From: Arthrobacter sp. Soil764
GTDB taxonomy: Bacteria > Actinomycetota > Actinomycetes > Actinomycetales > Micrococcaceae
NCBI RefSeq assembly: GCF_001428075.1
Contig: NZ_LMSI01000005.1
Coordinates: 1,304 to 65,303, forward strand
DNA length: 64,000 nt
Direction: 5' to 3'
Part shown: one piece after another, positions 28,840 to 37,375 of the stretch
How the letters are laid out: every line of letters begins with the position of its first letter
Position numbering within the stretch: position 1 is the first letter of the stretch
The notes under the pieces: generated by a model
What the model was told of the DNA's origin: nothing
Databases searched by the model: none
What the model saw: the letters and a program-made list of their open reading frames with translations, nothing else
Program-made: the position numbers and the translations under genes

Positions 28840-28941
28840 TTGGGCAACGCGTTCCAAGGGCTTTTTCTTTGCCCAAAGCTTCTTCGCTAAAAACCACATC
28901 CCCGTTCGGGATGCGCCGGCGTACCCCCAAGATGCCGGCGC
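28840..28941 (+). terminator. Two inverted repeats between the NlpC/P60 genes
   Basis: TTGGGCAA (28840-28847) pairs with TTGCCCAA (28869-28876) around a T-rich loop. GCGCCGGC (28913-28920) pairs with GCCGGCGC (28934-28941). Either could terminate or attenuate transcription before the third peptidase gene. Unlike the first two genes, this leader has no ydaO aptamer. Confidence 0.45.
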
Positions 28942-28999
28942 GTCCATCACCCTTCGCCTGCCTACCTGCGGCTCGAGGGAAAAACGAAAGAGAGAACTG

Positions 29000-29773
29000 A
29001 TGACGACTCGTGCCACCGCACGGCATCGCGCCGAGGTCACCAAAACCAACTCGATCGCTGTCATTGCCAAGGCTGTCAGCGACAACGCAGGCGGCATGGG
29101 CCGCCAGGCTGCGGTTATTGCCGCAGCGTCCGGCCTGGTCCTGACCAGCGGCATCGCTGCCAACGCTGCCGACGCCAACGTCAAGCGCGATTCCGCTCCT
29201 GCTTCCGCGCTGGAAGTTGAATCCGCCGTGGACGCCCCGATCTCGGCGGCTTCCACCATCTCCATCAGCTACGAGAAGCCTGCCGTGACCACCACGCCGG
29301 CTCCCGTCGTCGAGCCTGAGCCCGAGGTTGAGGTGCAGGAAGCCGCTCCCGCTCCTGCGGCCCAGCCCGCTGCTGCTCCCAAGGTCACGGCCAAGGTTGC
29401 CACCGCCGCTGCTCCTGCCGCTCCCGCAGCCCAGGCATCCGCCAGCGGCAAGGGTGCGGCCATCCTCTCTGCCGCGTACGCCCAGCTCGGCGTGATGCAG
29501 GACTGCACCATGCTGGTCACCAACTCGCTGGCCGCTGTCGGAATCCACTTCCACGACTGGCCCGCCGGCTACCTGTCCCTGGGCCGCACCGTGAGTGCAG
29601 CCGAAGCACAGCCGGGCGACCTGATCTACTACGCTGACGGTGGCGCGGGCATGGCCCACATCGCTGTCTATGCAGGAAACGGCATGGCCGTCCACGGCGG
29701 CTACAACGGAAACCAGACCGTGGTCTTCAGCGCAAACGTTGGATCCGGCCCGGTCTTCATCCGCGTCAACTAG
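29000..29773 (+). CDS. Secreted NlpC/P60-like peptidase, third paralogue
   Basis: A 257-residue protein. The first ~60 residues (TARHRAEVTKTNSIAVIAKAV, then GRQAAVIAAASGLVLTSGI) match the export region of the previous gene product. A long Pro/Ala/Glu-rich stalk (~95-150) follows. The C-terminal domain is a divergent NlpC/P60: VMQDCTMLVTNSLAAVGI with Cys169 and MAHIAVYAGNGMAVHGGY with His220. The DCTMLV motif replaces the usual DCSGFV, so substrate preference may differ. The ATG follows GAAAGAGAG. No riboswitch precedes it. Confidence 0.85.
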   Translation: MTTRATARHRAEVTKTNSIAVIAKAVSDNAGGMGRQAAVIAAASGLVLTSGIAANAADANVKRDSAPASALEVESAVDAPISAASTISISYEKPAVTTTPAPVVEPEPEVEVQEAAPAPAAQPAAAPKVTAKVATAAAPAAPAAQASASGKGAAILSAAYAQLGVMQDCTMLVTNSLAAVGIHFHDWPAGYLSLGRTVSAAEAQPGDLIYYADGGAGMAHIAVYAGNGMAVHGGYNGNQTVVFSANVGSGPVFIRVN

Positions 29774-29820
29774 GCATTCCGGCGCTGGCGTGAACGGCCG
29801 CCAGCCTCAAAATGTCCCAA

Positions 29821-29889
29821 GGCCCCCGTCATCGAGGCGGGGGTCTTCGGCGTTTAATGGGTGCCGCCGACGGGGAAGGCACCCTTTTT
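29821..29889 (+). terminator. Terminators after the peptidase cluster
   Basis: A CCCCCG/CGGGGG hairpin (29821-29845) is followed by GGGTGCC-N12-GGCACCC with TTTTT (29859-29889), a standard intrinsic terminator. Confidence 0.8.
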
Positions 29890-30039
29890 GGCGTATCGGC
29901 GGTGGAAGGACTCCCGGGCGGAAATTACCTGATTCTGCACTTCTTTGTTTACTCTTGTGATGTCGATCCATAGCCCGGACATGCCGAGGGCAGCCGGCCC
30001 TCGTGCCCCTGACGGGTGCGGCCGTGAAGAGGTAAGTGC

Positions 30040-30540
30040 ATGCGCACTCTCGTTCTGAATGCTGGATATGAACCGCTGGCGGTTATTACTTTCCGCCGGG
30101 CGCTGGTGCTTGTGCTTACAGGCAAGGCCAGTGTGGTGGCCGAAGGGGACGACCCCGTGGTGGGCCCCACCGACGTCCTGGGGCGCCCGTCCGTGATCCT
30201 CCTCAACCGCTACATCCGCCCCCGGTACAACCACTCCACGGCCGTCAGCCGCAGGGGAGTGCTCCGACGCGACGGGCATAAATGTGCCTACTGCGGGAAA
30301 GCGGCGCACACCATTGACCATGTGCACCCGAAATCCCGGGGCGGGGCTGATTCGTGGGAGAACCTGGTGGCCGCCTGCCTGCGGTGCAACAACGTCAAGG
30401 GCGATCACACTCCCGCCGAGATGGGATGGACCCTGCGCTTCGTCCCGGAACCTCCGCACGGGACCATCTGGCAGATCAAGGAGCTGGAGAAGCCCACCCC
30501 GGCCTGGGATCCGTTCCTGCTTCCGGAACGGGCTGCCTGA
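30040..30540 (+). CDS. HNH endonuclease family protein
   Basis: A 166-residue protein with an HNH nuclease domain of the zinc-finger type: two CxxC pairs (Cys82/Cys85 in CAYCGKAAHT and Cys113/Cys116 in CLRCNNVKG) surround the catalytic TIDHVHPKSRGG (Asp93, His94) and Asn108 in SWENLV. The N-terminal ~70 residues (RTLVLNAGYEPLAVITFRRALVLV) are the standard lead-in of this widespread chromosomal family, which is not tied to a phage here. The ATG follows GAAGAGG. A DNA-processing role is assumed; the target is unknown. Confidence 0.9.
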   Translation: MRTLVLNAGYEPLAVITFRRALVLVLTGKASVVAEGDDPVVGPTDVLGRPSVILLNRYIRPRYNHSTAVSRRGVLRRDGHKCAYCGKAAHTIDHVHPKSRGGADSWENLVAACLRCNNVKGDHTPAEMGWTLRFVPEPPHGTIWQIKELEKPTPAWDPFLLPERAA

Positions 30541-30644
30541 CCGCCTGCCCCGGCATCGACCTGTCTGTGGCGTGACTTGTCGTTTCGCCCTGACCTCTCA
30601 GACCGCCCTTAACCTCGCGTGCTGCCGTCCAGTGAGCCGGTGAC

Positions 30645-30656
30645 TAGGCTGGGGGA
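30645..30656 (+). promoter_or_regulatory. Leaderless promoter of mobA
   Basis: TAGGCT (30645-30650) is exactly six bases before the GTG start of mobA, so transcription should begin at or next to the start codon. The GGGGGA in between is too close to act as a ribosome site. Confidence 0.6.
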
Positions 30657-31382
30657 GTGGAAGTGAGCAGCCTTGCCTTTGACGCCGTGGTCCTGTCCGG
30701 CGGGAAGTCATCGCGGCTGGGCGGCACGCCCAAGCAGTCGCTGGTCTTCCAGGGCCAAACCCTCCTGGAGCGCGCTGTGGCTGCTGCCGCGGGGGCCGGG
30801 CTTACTGTCGTTGTTGGTGACACGGATTTCCTGCCAAACCGGCCACCCGTCGCGCAGCCCCTGCCGGCCTGGCCTGCCACCCTTTTGACCTGCCGGGAGG
30901 AACCGCGCTTCGCCGGCCCCGCGGCTGCGATCGCAGCCGGACTGGAGGCGCTGGCGGCACACCATACAAGGACGGGCGTCGGTGGCGGGCCGCCCTACAC
31001 CCTGGTGCTGGCCTGCGACATGCCGTTGGCATCGCAGGCGGTGGCAGCGCTGCTCGACGCATTGGGCGCCTCCATGGGACGGGCGTCCGGAGGTGTCATG
31101 GCCTGTGCCGAAGACGGCAGGGCCCAGCCGTTGGCAGGTTTTTACCGCACGTCTGAGTTAACTAAAGCCTGCAAGGCCCTTGCGGCCCGCGACGCATTGG
31201 TCAACGGCTCTGTCAGGGCTCTCCTTGCTAGTCTGGACGTGCAGCTTGTCACAGTCCCCGCCGGATCCACAGCCGATGTGGATACCTGGGATGACGTTGC
31301 CGCGCTGGGGATTGCCGCCGGGAACCAGCATGAAGGCCAGGACCGGCATTCGGGCGGAACAAACGTGGGAGGCAATTCGTGA
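30657..31382 (+). CDS. mobA: Molybdenum cofactor guanylyltransferase-type nucleotidyltransferase
   Basis: A 241-residue MobA-like NTP transferase. The nucleotide-binding signature LSGGKSSRLGGTPKQSL (residues 13-29) and metal site LACDMPL are present, with QPLAGFYR and NGSVRALL in the acceptor half. It should transfer GMP (or CMP) to molybdopterin to make the dinucleotide cofactor. The C-terminal VDTWDDVAALG is the usual MobA ending, followed by ~20 extra residues. It heads a tight mobA-DUF6457-moeA group with fdhD next, all serving molybdoenzymes. Start overlap: its TGA overlaps the next GTG. Confidence 0.9.
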   Translation: MEVSSLAFDAVVLSGGKSSRLGGTPKQSLVFQGQTLLERAVAAAAGAGLTVVVGDTDFLPNRPPVAQPLPAWPATLLTCREEPRFAGPAAAIAAGLEALAAHHTRTGVGGGPPYTLVLACDMPLASQAVAALLDALGASMGRASGGVMACAEDGRAQPLAGFYRTSELTKACKALAARDALVNGSVRALLASLDVQLVTVPAGSTADVDTWDDVAALGIAAGNQHEGQDRHSGGTNVGGNS

Positions 31383-31675
31383 AGAGCCAGGACGAAACGC
31401 TGGAAGAGTGGTGCAGGGCCCTTCTCCAGGCGTACAAGCTTGAGGATGTCCAGGTGGACGTCAATGCGGTGCTGGCGCTTGCAGGTGTAGCCGCCCACGC
31501 TGTTGTCCGGCCGGCGGCTCCGCTCACCACTTTTATTGCCGGCTTCGCTGCAGGCCTGGCTGCTGCTCCCGGCAGGGAGATGGATGCCGAATCAATGGAC
31601 GCGGCACTGGCCGTTGCCCGCACACTGGCAAAGGACTACGAGGCCGAGGCCGCCGCCGGGACTCCCGGCGAATGA
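31379..31675 (+). CDS. DUF6457 family small protein in a molybdenum-cofactor operon
   Basis: A 98-residue helical protein (ETLEEWCRALLQAYKLEDVQVDVNAVLALAGVAAHAVVRP, split by a helix break). It matches the small DUF6457 proteins that sit between Moco genes in actinobacteria. The GTG start overlaps the mobA stop, and its own stop overlaps the moeA start, so it is translationally coupled on both sides. The gene position implies an accessory role in cofactor handling. No catalytic motif is visible. Confidence 0.82.
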   Translation: MKSQDETLEEWCRALLQAYKLEDVQVDVNAVLALAGVAAHAVVRPAAPLTTFIAGFAAGLAAAPGREMDAESMDAALAVARTLAKDYEAEAAAGTPGE

Positions 31676-33210
31676 CTGCAGAACCCCAGGGCGATCCGGA
31701 GGCACCATCTGGCAGTGATGCGGGACCCTTTGCCGACACCGCGGTAGGGGGAGCCACCGAACCGTGGCTGACTGAATCTGGTATCGCTGACCGTGGCACC
31801 TCTGAATCCGGCATCCCGGAATCGAGTACAGGAGAATCGGGTGCTCCCGATGCCCAGTCAGCTGAAGAAGGGCATGCAGCCCATCACCATCTGGCGCATA
31901 CCTGGGAAGAGGCCAGGCAAGCTGCGTTCGACGCCGCAACACCGATTCCCCCGGGGCCTGTGCCCCTGCGGATCGCCTTGGGCCGCAAACTCGAAAGGGA
32001 CATCATTGCCCTCCAGGACATGCCCCATTACGCCTCGTCGGCCATGGACGGCTGGGTGGTCAACGGAAGCGGCCCCTGGATACCGGTGGAGCCCGGCACC
32101 CGGCTGGCGCCGCACCAAGCCAGCCCCATCGCCACCGGCGGGCTGATCCCCGCCGGCGGCAAGGCAGTTCTCCGCACCGAGAGTGCAGTCCTTGGCCGGG
32201 ACGATGAGGGACTTCCTGTCGTGATGACCGGAGGCAAGGCGCGCCCCGGCGAACCCCGCGCGGGGGAGCACATCCGGAAGGCCGGGGAAGAAGCCCTGGA
32301 GGGGGACATCCTGGTCAAAGCGGGAGTGGAACTCAATCCGGCCCACCTGGCGCTGGCCGCTTTGGCCGGCTACGACGAACTGCAGGTCCAGGGGAAGCCC
32401 GTGGTGCGCCTGGTGCTGACCGGGTCCGAAGTGGTGGAACACGGCACGCCGGCACCGGGCCAGGTGCGCGACACCTTCGGTCCGCAAATGCCGGACGTTG
32501 TGGCAATGCTGGGCGGCATCCCGGGCGGGCAGCAGCGGATCGGCGACTCGTACGACGAATGGCTGGCTGCGCTCGAGGACGTGCTGCCGGAGGTGCCGGG
32601 CGCGCCGGACCTGCCGGCCGACGTCGTTATCACGACGGGGGGCACCGGGCGCTCGGGGACGGACCACCTCCGGCGGGCGGTGGCTGAACTGGGCGGCCGC
32701 CTCATCATCGATGGGGTGGCCATGCGGCCTGGCCACCCCGCGGTCCTCGCCGAACTGCCGGACGGACGCTTTGTCCTGGGACTTCCCGGAAATCCGCTGG
32801 CGGCCATGATGGCCCTTTCCACCGTGGGCGCCCCGCTGCTGGCCGCATTGGGGCACCGCGCCATGCCGGCGGTGGAGGAAGTGCCCTGCGGGACGATGAT
32901 CGAACCGGACCCCGGCCGTACCAGGCTGATGCCGTTCCGTTTGCTGTATGGCATGGCCTCCCCGGCACAACATACAGGCCCGGGAATGATGAGGGGACTG
33001 GCCGCTGCCGACGGTGTGCTGGTAGTACCCCCGCATGGCGTGCAGCTTGGGGAGCCGGTGCCCGCATTCGCGCTGCCATGGGGTCCGCCCATACCCCGCC
33101 GGCAGGAGGACCCGGCCAAAACCAAACCGCGCAGCAACGCCCGGGGCGCCCAGCCCAAGGGCAAACCAGCAGCGAGTGGACCCGTGGACTGGAGCGCGCT
33201 CCTGGGCTGA
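31672..33210 (+). CDS. moeA: Molybdopterin molybdotransferase MoeA with long N-terminal extension
   Basis: A 512-residue protein. MoeA inserts molybdate into adenylylated molybdopterin. The MoeA body begins near residue 76 (TWEEARQAAFDAATP); DMPHYASSAMDGWVV, ITTGGTGRSGTDHLRRAV and LPGNPLAAMMALSTVG are the family blocks. The first ~72 residues are a low-complexity Ser/Glu/Gly/Pro segment with imperfect ESGI/ESGA repeats, absent from typical ~410-residue MoeA. The C-terminal tail (~470-512) is basic and probably disordered. The ATG overlaps the DUF6457 stop (ATGA). Confidence 0.92.
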   Translation: MTAEPQGDPEAPSGSDAGPFADTAVGGATEPWLTESGIADRGTSESGIPESSTGESGAPDAQSAEEGHAAHHHLAHTWEEARQAAFDAATPIPPGPVPLRIALGRKLERDIIALQDMPHYASSAMDGWVVNGSGPWIPVEPGTRLAPHQASPIATGGLIPAGGKAVLRTESAVLGRDDEGLPVVMTGGKARPGEPRAGEHIRKAGEEALEGDILVKAGVELNPAHLALAALAGYDELQVQGKPVVRLVLTGSEVVEHGTPAPGQVRDTFGPQMPDVVAMLGGIPGGQQRIGDSYDEWLAALEDVLPEVPGAPDLPADVVITTGGTGRSGTDHLRRAVAELGGRLIIDGVAMRPGHPAVLAELPDGRFVLGLPGNPLAAMMALSTVGAPLLAALGHRAMPAVEEVPCGTMIEPDPGRTRLMPFRLLYGMASPAQHTGPGMMRGLAAADGVLVVPPHGVQLGEPVPAFALPWGPPIPRRQEDPAKTKPRSNARGAQPKGKPAASGPVDWSALLG

Positions 33211-33260
33211 GGCGGGCCCCGTTGGTGCCATGATGGAGTAATGAACAGGCAGGGTGGAAC

Positions 33261-34139
33261 ATGGGACGAGTAACCCAGCGCCGCAAAGTGCACAAGTATG
33301 TTTTGGACGGTTCGCCGGGGGCCCAGGAATACCCGGTCCGGCATCGCGAGGACGTCCTCGCCGTCGAGGAACCGCTGGAAATCCGGCTGGGGAGCCTTTC
33401 CTATTCGGTCACCATGCGGACTCCGGGGAACGACTTTGACCTGGTGGCCGGATTCCTGGTGTCGGAGGGCGTCATCTGGGCTCCGGAGCAGTTGGTCTCG
33501 CTCCGTTTTTGTGCCGGGGAGGACGAAAACGGCGTCCAGACATTCAATGTGGTGGAAGCCCAGCTGCGGCCGGACGTCCCGCTTCCCCACACTGGCCGCA
33601 AGGTCTACACTTCCAGCTCCTGCGGCATCTGTGGAACCGACTCGATCGAAGCCGTGCAGAAGTCCTCCCACTTCAGCCCGCGGGCGGACCCGTTGACTGT
33701 GGATGCCAAAGTCCTGGCCGCCCTCCCCGGGCTGCTGCGGAAGTCCCAGCGTGTCTTCGAGGACACCGGGGGCGTGCACGCGGCGGGCCTGTTCAGGATT
33801 GGGGACGACGGCGAACCGCAGCTCCTGTGCCTGCGCGAGGACGTTGGGCGGCACAACGCCGTGGACAAAGTGGTGGGCTGGGCACTGCGCGAGGGCCTCC
33901 TGCCGCTGACCGGAACCGTGCTCCAGGTGTCCGGCAGGGCATCCTTCGAACTGGTCCAGAAAGCTTCCCTTGCGGGAATTCCCGTCCTGGCGGCTGTCAG
34001 TGCCCCTTCCAGCCTTGCGGTGGAGCTGGCGGAGGCGAACGGGCTGACCCTGGCGGGTTTCAGCCGGGAAACAAGTTTCAACGTCTACGCCGGGGACGCA
34101 CGGATCCTGCGCCCCACACCCGCCGTGCCCATTGCTTAG
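33261..34139 (+). CDS. fdhD: Formate dehydrogenase accessory sulfurtransferase FdhD
   Basis: A 292-residue FdhD, which carries sulfur from a cysteine desulfurase to the molybdenum cofactor of formate dehydrogenase. The active-site loop SSSCGICGTDSIEAV with Cys121 and Cys124 is intact. LCLREDVGRHNAVDKVVG and SGRASFELVQKASLAGIPVLAAVSAPS are the conserved cofactor-binding stretches. The ATG follows AGGGTGG. With mobA and moeA upstream it implies that the organism makes a bis-MGD formate dehydrogenase; that enzyme is not in the window. Confidence 0.95.
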   Translation: MGRVTQRRKVHKYVLDGSPGAQEYPVRHREDVLAVEEPLEIRLGSLSYSVTMRTPGNDFDLVAGFLVSEGVIWAPEQLVSLRFCAGEDENGVQTFNVVEAQLRPDVPLPHTGRKVYTSSSCGICGTDSIEAVQKSSHFSPRADPLTVDAKVLAALPGLLRKSQRVFEDTGGVHAAGLFRIGDDGEPQLLCLREDVGRHNAVDKVVGWALREGLLPLTGTVLQVSGRASFELVQKASLAGIPVLAAVSAPSSLAVELAEANGLTLAGFSRETSFNVYAGDARILRPTPAVPIA

Positions 34140-34181
34140 GCCACCTCTGCCGCGATGGCCAAAGCCTGCCTTGGAAGGGGG

Positions 34182-34226
34182 TTGGTTGAGGTGCTGCCAG
34201 CGGGTAGATTTGTCCATCGAATGGAC
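34182..34226 (+). promoter_or_regulatory. Promoter and operator of the alpha-mannosidase gene
   Basis: -35 TTGGTT (34182-34187), 17-base spacer, -10 TAGATT (34205-34210), then a perfect inverted repeat GTCCAT-CGA-ATGGAC (34212-34226) covering about +2 to +16. This is a classic repressor position. The regulator is not encoded next to it. Confidence 0.6.
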
Positions 34227-34262
34227 GCAATGATCCAGCCACGAGCCTAAAGAGGATTCATA

Positions 34263-37200
34263 TTGCATGACGACCGCAGGATCACGGAAGTCCGCCTGGC
34301 CAGGCTTGTGCGCGAGCGCATCGCCCCTGCCGTCTACAGCCGGACGGTTCCCCTTGCCCTGAGCAGTTGGGAAGCTCCCGGCGAACCGGTCCCCGCGCTC
34401 GAAGCAATGCGCCAGGAGTTCCAGCCGCAGGAGCACGGCGCAGCATGGGGCCGGCCCTGGGGCACCACCTGGCTGCGGCTGCAAGGAGAAGTGCCCGAAT
34501 CCTGGGGCGACGGCCCGGACACCACCGTTGAGGTGGTGGTGGATCTTGGGTTCACCACGGAGGCGCCCGGGTTCCAGTGCGAGGGCATTGCCTGGCGGCC
34601 GGACGGGACCATCATCAAGGCCATCTCACCCCGTAACCAGTACATTCCGCTGAAGCTGCTGGGCGGCGGCATGGCGGTGGACTTCTACGTCGAGGCAGCC
34701 GCAAACCCGGACATGGCGCAGGGCTGGACCTTTGCCGCCACCCCGCTGGGGGACAAGGCGACGGCCGGAGGAGCGCCGCAGTACCGGCTGGGGAGCATCG
34801 CCATCGCTGAACTCAACCAGTGTGTCTGGGAACTCCAACAGGACGTATGGACACTGGCAGGCCTCATGGAGCAACTCCCGCTGGAGCTTCCCCGCCGCCA
34901 TGAGATCCTCCGGGCCCTTGAACGCATGATGGACGTGATGGACCCGGACGACGTTGCCGGCACCGCCGCGGCAGGCAGGGAAGCTCTAGCCGAAGTCCTG
35001 GCCCGGCCCGCGTACGCGTCCTCGCATCAACTGGTTGCCACGGGGCATGCGCACATCGACTCGGCATGGCTCTGGCCAGTCCGCGAAACCATGCGCAAAT
35101 GCGCCCGTACATTCTCAAATGTTGTGGCCCTGATGGATGAAGACCCGAATTTCGTCTTCTCCTGCTCCTCTGCCCAGCAGCTGGAGTGGATCAAGGAGCT
35201 GTACCCGGAGCTGTTCAGCAGGATCCGGGAAAAGGTGCGGGCTGGCCAGTTCGTCCCCGTGGGCGGCATGTGGGTGGAATCCGATACCAACATGCCCGGC
35301 GGCGAAGCCATGGCGCGCCAGTTCGTCGAGGGCAAGGGCTTTTTCCTGGCCGAATTCGGCATTGAATGCAGGGAGGCCTGGCTGCCGGACTCCTTCGGAT
35401 ACAGCGCCGCCCTGCCGCAGATCGTTAAAGCCGCCGGCAGCCGGTGGTTCCTCACCCAGAAGATCTCCTGGAACCAGACAAACAGGATGCCGCACCACAC
35501 CTTTAACTGGGAAGGGATCGATGGCACCCGGCTGTTCACCCACTTTCCCCCGGTGGACACCTACAACTCTGACCTGAGCGCCAGGGACCTGGCCCACGCC
35601 GAGCGCAACTACCGGGACCACGGCCGCGGAAGCGTGTCACTGGTGCCGTTCGGTTATGGCGACGGCGGAGGCGGACCCACCCGCGAAATGCTTGCGGCGG
35701 CTGCCCGGACCGCGGACCTGGAGGGATCACCCAAAGTCAGGATCGGCTCAGCGGAGAGTTTCTTCCGGCAGGCCGAGGAAGACTACCCGGCCTTGCCCGT
35801 ATGGGTGGGGGAGATGTACCTGGAGCTGCACCGGGGCACCTACACCAGCCAGGCCGGGACCAAGAAAGGCAACCGGCACAGTGAGCACCTGCTGCGTGAA
35901 GCGGAACTGTGGTGCGCCACGGCTGCGGTCCGGGCGGGCGGCGCTTTCGACTACCCGGAGGCAGAGCTCAAGCGCCTCTGGCAACTGGTGCTGCTGCAGC
36001 AGTTCCACGACATCCTTCCCGGCAGCTCCATCGCGTGGGTCCACCAGGACGCCGAGCGGAACTACCAGGCCATCGAAACCGCGCTCGAGGCAATCATCAG
36101 CCGGGCTGCTGCCGCGATGTTGGGCCCGGGTGACCGGCAGTTCCTCCTCAACGCGGCACCGCATGAACGGAACGGGGTAAGGGCGCTGGCTGCAGGTGAG
36201 GCTTTGGCGGCCACGGACCCGGTGCAGGCCACAGCCCACAACGGCGGCTACATCCTGGACAACGGAATAATCCGGGCCGTGGTGGACGCGGACGGACTCC
36301 TCGCCTCCCTGTGCGACCATGCCAGTGGCCGTGAGGCCGTCGCTCCCGGCCAGCGCGGCAACCTGCTGGAGCTTCACCGCGACACCCCCAACGAGTGGGA
36401 TGCCTGGGACATTGATGAGTTCTACCGGCGCAACGTCACACCGCTGGTCCACGCGGAGTCGGTCCGGCTGGCCAGTGAAGGCGGCAGCGCCGTGGTGGTG
36501 GTGGAACGGCTGGCCGGCAGCTCTCCGCTGACCCAGCGCATCACGCTGGCCCCCGGAAGCCCTTCACTGGAAATTGCCACCGCCGTGGACTGGCAGGAGC
36601 GCGAAAAGCTGCTGAAGCTTGGCTTTGCCCTCGACGTGCGTGCGGACCGGTCGGCCGCCGAAACCCAGTTCGGCCACGTCTTCCGGCCCACCCACACCAA
36701 CACCTCATGGGAGGCCGCGAAGTTCGAAATCTGTGCCCACCGTTGGATCCACGTAGGTGAACCCGGGTACGGCGTGGCGGTGGCAAACGCATCAACGTAC
36801 GGCCATGACGTGGGCAGGACCATCAGGGAATCCGACGGCGGGACCACCACTACCGTGCGCCTGTCCCTGCTGCGCGCTCCGAAGTTCCCCGACCCCGACG
36901 CGGACCGCGGCCAGCACGAATTGACAATCACCGTCCGCCCCGGTGCCGACATTGCCGCCGCCGTCCAGGAAGGGTACCGGACCAACCTTGCGCCGCGGCT
37001 GGCCAGAGGTGGCTCCGCGGCGGAGCCGCTCTTCTCCGTCAGCAACCCCGCCATGGTCATTGAAGCCGTGAAGCTGGCCCAGGACGGATCGGGCGATGTG
37101 GTGGTCAGGCTTTATGAGTCGCTTGGACAACGATCTGCCGGAACCCTCACGGCCAACTTCCCGATGAAGGGCGCGGTGCCGACGGACCTCCTGGAACGCC

Positions 37201-37295
37201 CCACCGACGCGCCCGGAATTGTTCCTGCGGAGAATGGCGCCCAGCTCACGCTCCGGCCGTTCCAGCTGGTGACGATGAGGTTTACGCGGAAATAG
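34263..37295 (+). CDS. Alpha-mannosidase (glycoside hydrolase family 38)
   Basis: A 1010-residue cytoplasmic-type GH38 enzyme. The catalytic domain begins at VATGHAHIDSAWLWPVRETMRKC; His262 and/or His264 and Asp266 are the zinc-binding region. The nucleophile is Asp376 in AWLPDSFGYSAALPQI, and VGEMYLELHRGTYTSQ and QQFHDILPGSSI are further GH38 blocks. The all-beta C-terminal domains contain WEAAKFEICAHRWIHVGEPGYGVAVAN. The length fits the large bacterial/eukaryotic GH38 group. The TTG start is backed by AAAGAGGA; the ATG four bases later is out of frame. No signal peptide. It probably hydrolyses imported manno-oligosaccharides. Confidence 0.94.
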   Translation: MHDDRRITEVRLARLVRERIAPAVYSRTVPLALSSWEAPGEPVPALEAMRQEFQPQEHGAAWGRPWGTTWLRLQGEVPESWGDGPDTTVEVVVDLGFTTEAPGFQCEGIAWRPDGTIIKAISPRNQYIPLKLLGGGMAVDFYVEAAANPDMAQGWTFAATPLGDKATAGGAPQYRLGSIAIAELNQCVWELQQDVWTLAGLMEQLPLELPRRHEILRALERMMDVMDPDDVAGTAAAGREALAEVLARPAYASSHQLVATGHAHIDSAWLWPVRETMRKCARTFSNVVALMDEDPNFVFSCSSAQQLEWIKELYPELFSRIREKVRAGQFVPVGGMWVESDTNMPGGEAMARQFVEGKGFFLAEFGIECREAWLPDSFGYSAALPQIVKAAGSRWFLTQKISWNQTNRMPHHTFNWEGIDGTRLFTHFPPVDTYNSDLSARDLAHAERNYRDHGRGSVSLVPFGYGDGGGGPTREMLAAAARTADLEGSPKVRIGSAESFFRQAEEDYPALPVWVGEMYLELHRGTYTSQAGTKKGNRHSEHLLREAELWCATAAVRAGGAFDYPEAELKRLWQLVLLQQFHDILPGSSIAWVHQDAERNYQAIETALEAIISRAAAAMLGPGDRQFLLNAAPHERNGVRALAAGEALAATDPVQATAHNGGYILDNGIIRAVVDADGLLASLCDHASGREAVAPGQRGNLLELHRDTPNEWDAWDIDEFYRRNVTPLVHAESVRLASEGGSAVVVVERLAGSSPLTQRITLAPGSPSLEIATAVDWQEREKLLKLGFALDVRADRSAAETQFGHVFRPTHTNTSWEAAKFEICAHRWIHVGEPGYGVAVANASTYGHDVGRTIRESDGGTTTTVRLSLLRAPKFPDPDADRGQHELTITVRPGADIAAAVQEGYRTNLAPRLARGGSAAEPLFSVSNPAMVIEAVKLAQDGSGDVVVRLYESLGQRSAGTLTANFPMKGAVPTDLLERPTDAPGIVPAENGAQLTLRPFQLVTMRFTRK

Positions 37296-37331
37296 CGAGT
37301 GCGCGACGGCAGTTCAGGTCCTTAAATAGGC

Positions 37332-37368
37332 TGAGTGGGGGCGGTCCCCAACGATCCGCCACCACTCA
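37332..37368 (+). terminator. Terminator-like hairpin after the mannosidase gene
   Basis: TGAGTGGGGGCGG (37332-37344) pairs with CCGCCACCACTCA (37356-37368) with one mismatch around an 11-base loop, 36 bases after the stop. A C-rich tract follows, not a T-run. Confidence 0.7.
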
Positions 37369-37375
37369 TCCCCCC

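Noticed and set aside
30040..30540. HNH gene as a phage or restriction element
   Set aside because: No integrase, terminase or methylase nearby, and this family is a common chromosomal gene in actinobacteria.
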